A program made the translations under genes and the position numbers. This document shows positions 60,230 through 64,000 of a DNA stretch of 64,000 nucleotides, piece by piece. A model generated the notes under the pieces. That model saw only the letters and a program-made list of their open reading frames with translations, made no database searches and was not told where the DNA came from. The stretch lies in assembly GCF_963666675.1 (NCBI RefSeq), contig NZ_OY762929.1, forward strand, positions 3,100,001 to 3,164,000. Reading direction: 5' to 3'. Position 1 is the first letter of the stretch, and each line of letters opens with the position of its first letter. The DNA comes from an uncultured Desulfobacter sp. GTDB taxonomy: Bacteria > Desulfobacterota > Desulfobacteria > Desulfobacterales > Desulfobacteraceae.

Positions 60230-61117
60230 ATGCAAATCAAGCAACAAACCTTTTGTGGTCGAAAGTTTACCGGTAAAGAAATCGCATTAATCCAGGAAGT
60301 CGTTGCTACCTGTGGAGGCCTTAGCCGACGAGAACTGGCACATACCGTATGCGAACTTCTGGAATGGAAACGCCCTAATGATCGGCTAAAAGTCCGGGAA
60401 TGTAGTGATTTTTTGGAGCTTTTAGAGGCCAAGGGAGCTCTAACCCTTCCTGAAAAGAAACAACAAACAAAGATCGTTTTTCACAAGAGTATTCCCCAAA
60501 CACCCTGTAAGCAACCCCACAGCACTTTGCGTGGCAGAGTAGAAGAATTTACACCTCTTGAGATACAGCGGGTTCAGAATCGAGAGCAGAGGGATCTGTT
60601 TAAGGAACTCATCGGTCGCCATCATTACCTGGGATATGCAATGCCTTTTGGCGCCAGATTGCAGTATCTGATTTATGTAAACCGTCCCCATCGAGAAATT
60701 GTGGGGTGCATCCAGTTCTCAAGCCCTGCCTGGCGGATGCGTGCTCGCGATGAATGGATCGGTTGGACAGATGAAAGGCGTAAGGTCGCTCTACAAAAGG
60801 TGGTGAACAACAGCCGTTTTCTGATCCTTGCTCCCATCCAAAATTTAGCGAGCATGATACTGTCATGTAGTCTCCGGGAACTCAGAGATGATTGGGAACA
60901 GCAGTATGGTCTTAAACCCATGCTGGTAGAGACATTGGTGGATCGACAACAATTCCACGGTGGCTGTTATCGGGCATCGACCTGGATTGAGTTGGGGAAA
61001 ACCACTGGTCGTGGGCGCATGGACCGATTCGGCAAACGTCATGGCGCTGATGTAAAAACCATATTAGTATATCCACTGGAAAAAGATGCTGTTCACCAAC
61101 TCAGGGAGGGGATATGA
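60230..61117 (+). CDS. DruA-like DUF4338 protein carried by the IS
   Basis: 295 residues of the DUF4338 family, known from Druantia defence-system protein DruA. The N-terminal helical region (about 1-100) has RRELAHTVCELLEWKRPNDRLKVRECSDFLELLEAKG. The core is LIGRHHYLGYAMPFGARLQYLIYVNRPHREIVGCIQFSSPAWR near 125-167 and NNSRFLILAPIQNLASMILS near 190-210, with VETLVDRQQFHGGCYRASTWIELGKTTGRGRMDR near 240-270. None of the other Druantia genes is here. It is the first gene of an IS, overlapping the transposase gene by 4 bp, so it likely assists transposition. GGGAGG precedes the ATG. Confidence 0.85.
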   Translation: MQIKQQTFCGRKFTGKEIALIQEVVATCGGLSRRELAHTVCELLEWKRPNDRLKVRECSDFLELLEAKGALTLPEKKQQTKIVFHKSIPQTPCKQPHSTLRGRVEEFTPLEIQRVQNREQRDLFKELIGRHHYLGYAMPFGARLQYLIYVNRPHREIVGCIQFSSPAWRMRARDEWIGWTDERRKVALQKVVNNSRFLILAPIQNLASMILSCSLRELRDDWEQQYGLKPMLVETLVDRQQFHGGCYRASTWIELGKTTGRGRMDRFGKRHGADVKTILVYPLEKDAVHQLREGI

Positions 61118-62685
61118 ATCCAGCGGTTTCCCTTTCTGCTGTGGAGCATTTACCTTCCCCCGTCATTGATCCGGGGCAAAAATGCTATGATGATATTGTC
61201 AATTTTCTTAATTCCAAGGAGAATCATTCAGTGAAACTCAGTGATTTGGAACAAGCACTTGAAAAACGAGGACGTGAGCTGATGCGCATCCTGCTTCAGG
61301 AACATTTAGACAAGCTCGGTCCCAGTCATTGTGAAGAGCCGGTCTGTGGAGCCGATGGCATTGTTCGACCGAAAGTGAGGCCACAGGATCGAAAAATCGA
61401 AACCGTATTTGGAACGGTATCGGAAAGTCGTGCCGGATATGGAAACAAGGGCGTGGCAAGTTTGCACCCGTTGGATGCCCGATTGAATCTTCCCCCAGAA
61501 CTTTATTCCCTCGAACTTCGTCGCCGTGTGGCTGAAAACGCTTCAAAGAGTTCTTTTGACGAGACTGTCGAAACGATCAAGAAAACCACTGGAGCCGATA
61601 TTCCCAAACGTCAGGTAGAAGAGTTAACACAGCGAGCAGCTCGGGATTTTGACGCATTTTATGAAATACGGCAATGCAACCCGGCGGATGAGACAGTTAC
61701 TGGTCCAATACTGGTAATCACCACCGATGGTAAGGGCGTGGTAATGCATGAGCAGGACCTGCGGGAACAAACCCGGAAAGCTGCCCGGAAACGAAAGCCT
61801 CAGATGGAAAGCCGGCTATCCAAAGGGGAAAAGAAAAATGCCAAGCGAATGGCAACCGTTGCCGCTGTATATACTATAGATACGTTTAAACGTACGCCCC
61901 AAGACTTGCTTCCGGGGAATGACAAGTCGAATACAAAAACAAGCCCTCACCCGGAACAAAAGCGTGTATGGGCAAGCCTTGAAAAATCAGCCGAGCAGGT
62001 CATTGCATCGGCCTTTTCTGAGGCCTCCCACCGTGATCCCAACCACGAAAAACATTGGGTTGCCTTAGTGGACGGCGAAAATCAACAACTACGAATCCTG
62101 AAACGTATGGCCAAAAGACAAAATGTGGCCCTTACGATCATTGTTGATATTATTCATGTTATTGAATACCTCTGGAAAGCTGGCAGGGCATTTCATCCCA
62201 AATCCGGCCCGGAGCTTGAAAAATGGGTCCAGTACCGCTTGGCTAAAGTACTCGATGGCAAGGCCGGATTGATGGCAGGGGGGATGCGTAGAAGTGCTAC
62301 ATTAAAAAAATTTACAGACAAACAACGTAAACCTGTAGAAGCCTGCGCAACGTATTTGAAAAATAAAGCACCGTACCTTGAATACCATCATTATCTTGAC
62401 CTTGGCCTCCCTATTGCCACAGGAGTTATTGAGGGCGCATGTCGTCATCTTGTAAAGGACCGAATGGATATAACTGGTGCCAAATGGCGGTTGTCCAGTG
62501 CTGAAGCAGTGTTGCGTCTGCGTGCCTTGCGGAGTAGTAACGATTTTGATGAGTATTGGAATTTTCATGAAGCCTGCGAATACGAACGTAATCACCGGGC
62601 TCTTTATCAACATGGTGAGGTTCCGGCTACAAAGCTACCAAAACCTTCACCGAAACGACGGGGGCATCTAAAAGTGATCAAGTAA
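61114..62685 (+). CDS. ISKra4-family transposase
   Basis: 523 residues. The DDE-type core shows the first Asp in VITTDGKGVVM near 205-213, a basic GEKKNAKRMATVAAVYTIDTF segment around 245, the second Asp in HWVALVDGE near 310-318, and the Glu in GVIEGACRHLVKDRMDITGAKW near 435-456, the pattern of ISKra4 transposases. The N-terminal part contains helical DNA-binding segments. The start overlaps the DruA-like stop as ATGA, and the frame is intact. The stop lies 69 bp from the right terminal repeat. Confidence 0.9.
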   Translation: MNPAVSLSAVEHLPSPVIDPGQKCYDDIVNFLNSKENHSVKLSDLEQALEKRGRELMRILLQEHLDKLGPSHCEEPVCGADGIVRPKVRPQDRKIETVFGTVSESRAGYGNKGVASLHPLDARLNLPPELYSLELRRRVAENASKSSFDETVETIKKTTGADIPKRQVEELTQRAARDFDAFYEIRQCNPADETVTGPILVITTDGKGVVMHEQDLREQTRKAARKRKPQMESRLSKGEKKNAKRMATVAAVYTIDTFKRTPQDLLPGNDKSNTKTSPHPEQKRVWASLEKSAEQVIASAFSEASHRDPNHEKHWVALVDGENQQLRILKRMAKRQNVALTIIVDIIHVIEYLWKAGRAFHPKSGPELEKWVQYRLAKVLDGKAGLMAGGMRRSATLKKFTDKQRKPVEACATYLKNKAPYLEYHHYLDLGLPIATGVIEGACRHLVKDRMDITGAKWRLSSAEAVLRLRALRSSNDFDEYWNFHEACEYERNHRALYQHGEVPATKLPKPSPKRRGHLKVIK

Positions 62686-62763
62686 TGCTGGCAAAGAATG
62701 GCAAATATCATGACTACCAGCTTTGGTCAGACATGTCGTAAAAGAGCCGCACCCAAATACAAA

Positions 62764-62819
62764 GCAAAGAACAATGCGCTAATGGTATCCGTTTCATCCC
62801 TATGGCACTTGTATTATGA
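62764..62819 (+). pseudogene. 3' end of the interrupted GNAT gene
   Basis: The 56 bases after the second copy of the 9-bp duplication encode, when joined to the 5' part, SKEQCANGIRFIPMALVL plus TGA. Alone it cannot be translated. It belongs with 59640-60042. Confidence 0.88.
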
Positions 62820-62841
62820 AAAAAATTGGAATAGGCAACAA

Positions 62842-63330
62842 ATGATCAAAACCATGAAGTCAGAAAAACGGGTGAATTTCGAGGATTGTGACCCATTCTC
62901 TCACCTGAACAATGCAAATTACATCAACTATTTTCTTACGGCCAGGGAAGAGCAGCTCAGGACCAATAATGTACTCAATATATTTGAGCATGTGAAGGAA
63001 ACAGGCAACGGCTGGGCCGTTACCGCTCACAATATCCTTTATTTAAAGCCCTCTTTGCTGGGAGAAGAACTGGAAATCTGGAGCCGGATGCTTGCCTTTG
63101 ACACATTCAGGAATCTTGTGGAATTTGTCATGCTTTGTCCGGAAAAAAAGCAGCTGAAATCGGTCATGCACAGCCAGTTTGCCTACATCTCCATAAAAAA
63201 AGCAAAACCGGTTGCCGTGGATAAAGAGACCCTTGGTCTGTTTGAGCAGGTCGCTTTGTTTCCAGAGGAAAATATTGCTTCCATTCAAATGGCCGACAGG
63301 CTTAAACAGATTAAAACTGAAATTATATGA
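62842..63330 (+). CDS. Acyl-CoA thioesterase, hot-dog fold (4HBT-like)
   Basis: 162 residues from MIKTMKSEKRVNF (GGAATAGG upstream). The hot-dog core is VNFEDCDPFSHLNNANYINYFLTAREEQL, with Asp as the conserved acid and His-Leu-Asn-Asn following, as in YbgC/4-hydroxybenzoyl-CoA thioesterases, then VTAHNILYLKPSLLGEELEIWSRM. It hydrolyses acyl-CoA thioesters in the cytoplasm. The frame upstream to 62698 lies in the IS end and GNAT remnant and is not part of the gene. It is followed by a strong terminator. Confidence 0.85.
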   Translation: MIKTMKSEKRVNFEDCDPFSHLNNANYINYFLTAREEQLRTNNVLNIFEHVKETGNGWAVTAHNILYLKPSLLGEELEIWSRMLAFDTFRNLVEFVMLCPEKKQLKSVMHSQFAYISIKKAKPVAVDKETLGLFEQVALFPEENIASIQMADRLKQIKTEII

Positions 63331-63344
63331 TATTGAAGTGAAGG

Positions 63345-63398
63345 TGCATCAACACCCAGGGCGTTAAGGCCCAAGGTGTTGATGCAGTAAAAATTTTA
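63345..63398. terminator. Terminator between thioesterase and aldehyde dehydrogenase
   Basis: TGCATCAACACC (63345) and GGTGTTGATGCA (ends 63386) form a perfect 12-bp stem with an 18-base loop, followed by an A/T-rich run (GTAAAAATTTTATTTT). It lies between convergent genes and probably works both ways. Confidence 0.85.
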
Positions 63399-64000
63399 TT
63401 TTGCGGCAGGTTTGGCAACACTGACAACCTGAATGGTTGTGTAGGCTTTCAATCCTTCCAGGCCAAACTCGGTACCCACACCGGAAAGCTTGACACCGCC
63501 GAAGGGCGCCATGGGGTGCAGTTTGCCATGGGCGTTGACCCAGGCGGTGCCTGACTCCAGGCGCTGGGCCACGGCCTTGGCCTGCTGTACATCATTGCCC
63601 CAGGCAGAGCCTCCCAGTCCCACATCCACGGCGTTGGCACGCTCAACGGCTTCATCAACGGTAGCGTATTTAATGATCGGCAGTGCCGTGCCGAACTGCT
63701 CCTCTTTGACCAGATCCATCTCATCGGTGACATCGGCCACCAGGGTCAGGGGATAAAAATAGCCATTGCCCGGCATGGGCTCACCGCCGCACAGCACGCG
63801 CGCCCCTTGCTGTCTGGCATCATCCACATATTTCCGGATGAGGTCAAACTGGGCGGCATTGGCCAGGGGCCCGATCAAATTGGCTTCATCCATGCCGTCG
63901 CCCACGGGAATTTTGGTCACATAGTCGGTAAACTTCCGGCAAATTTCTTCATAATCGTCTTCATGGACAAACAGTCGCTTGAGGCAGGCACAGGTCTGGC
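63396..64000 (-). CDS. Aldehyde dehydrogenase, C-terminal part (runs off the window)
   Basis: About 201 residues of the C-terminal half of an NAD(P)-dependent aldehyde dehydrogenase; the gene starts beyond position 64000. The visible part begins at GQTCACLKRLFVHEDD (the catalytic Cys in GQTC) and continues with GPLANAAQFD, KEEQFGTALPIIKY (the catalytic Glu region) and WVNAHGKLHPMAPFGGVKLSG. The protein ends VVSVAKPAAK. It oxidises an aldehyde to the acid; substrate unknown. Converges on the thioesterase through the terminator at 63345. Confidence 0.93.
   Translation of the reverse strand, partial: QTCACLKRLFVHEDDYEEICRKFTDYVTKIPVGDGMDEANLIGPLANAAQFDLIRKYVDDARQQGARVLCGGEPMPGNGYFYPLTLVADVTDEMDLVKEEQFGTALPIIKYATVDEAVERANAVDVGLGGSAWGNDVQQAKAVAQRLESGTAWVNAHGKLHPMAPFGGVKLSGVGTEFGLEGLKAYTTIQVVSVAKPAAK

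Larger units (their letters stand above)
60043..62754 (+). mobile_element. Complete 2,712-bp ISKra4-type element with DruA-like accessory gene
   Basis: Both ends carry the perfect 15-bp inverted repeat GGGTGCGGCTCTTTT (60043-60057) and AAAAGAGCCGCACCC (62740-62754). The element is flanked by the 9-bp direct duplication AAATACAAA (60034-60042 and 62755-62763). It carries two overlapping rightward genes, a DUF4338/DruA-like protein and an ISKra4-family transposase (ATGA overlap). Both reading frames are intact and the ends match, so it may still be active. Confidence 0.93.

Noticed and set aside
60230..61117. A Druantia defence locus.
   Set aside because: Only the DruA-like gene is present, inside exact IS ends and coupled to a transposase; no DruB-E components or helicase nearby.
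62698..62841. N-terminal extension of the thioesterase.
   Set aside because: It lies in the IS right end and the GNAT remnant; the conserved start is at 62842.

Overview
The window looks like a chromosomal segment from an anaerobic Gram-negative bacterium of the Desulfobacterota, most likely a Desulfobacteraceae-type sulfate reducer. This is inferred from gene content: a CoA-transferase fused to a GNAT domain, a rhombosortase with its lipoprotein target, a linked pfaC-like/ole lipid operon, an outer-membrane porin and moderate GC. No rRNA, tRNA or sulfate-reduction gene is present to confirm it.

Layout. 0-2.5 kb: two tandem pairs of a 92-bp two-hairpin repeat flank fmdB-like and uracil-DNA-glycosylase-like genes, followed by decayed pieces of a sigma-54 regulator, an aldehyde dehydrogenase and a TRAP transporter. 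2.5-10.2 kb: housekeeping genes (2-hydroxyacid dehydrogenase, malic enzyme, mfd, xerD-like recombinase). 10.3-15.5 kb: an unusual divergent locus with a SUMF1-fold protein carrying a very acidic 50-residue repeat, facing a ParA ATPase, a small acidic protein and a coiled-coil double-zinc-ribbon protein. 15.6-20.8 kb: gspC-like/yidD/TPR operon, then an opposed MoxR-VWA operon. 21-28.8 kb: FMN riboswitch with ribB, CoA transferase-GNAT, rlmD, hydrolase, putP.

29.5-38.5 kb is the most interesting block. A leftward, largely overlapping operon holds a PfaC-type synthase (KS-CLF-DH-DH), an OleA-like thiolase, an OleB-like beta-lactone decarboxylase, a membrane coiled-coil protein, an OleC-like beta-lactone synthetase, and ogt downstream. 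It suggests head-to-head condensation of polyketide-type acyl chains to a long-chain (poly)unsaturated hydrocarbon or ketone. OleD and the remaining Pfa subunits are not in the window.

38.6-50 kb: MITE-like inverted repeat, rhomboid protease, sirtuin, HIT protein, then a probable amino-acid or opine oxidation cluster (HcnABC-like dehydrogenase, ornithine-cyclodeaminase family, RidA) opposite an AraC regulator and an APC permease. 50-54 kb: a scrapyard with a truncated metallo-hydrolase, two transposase relics and IS-end-like repeats. 54-57.6 kb: rhombosortase/target pair, yjbQ, and tyrS behind a tandem-hairpin leader. 58-64 kb: an acyl-CoA synthetase and a GNAT gene cut by a complete 2,712-bp ISKra4-type element with 15-bp terminal inverted repeats and a 9-bp target duplication. 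That element carries a DruA-like (DUF4338) gene overlapping the transposase. A thioesterase and a partial aldehyde dehydrogenase close the window.
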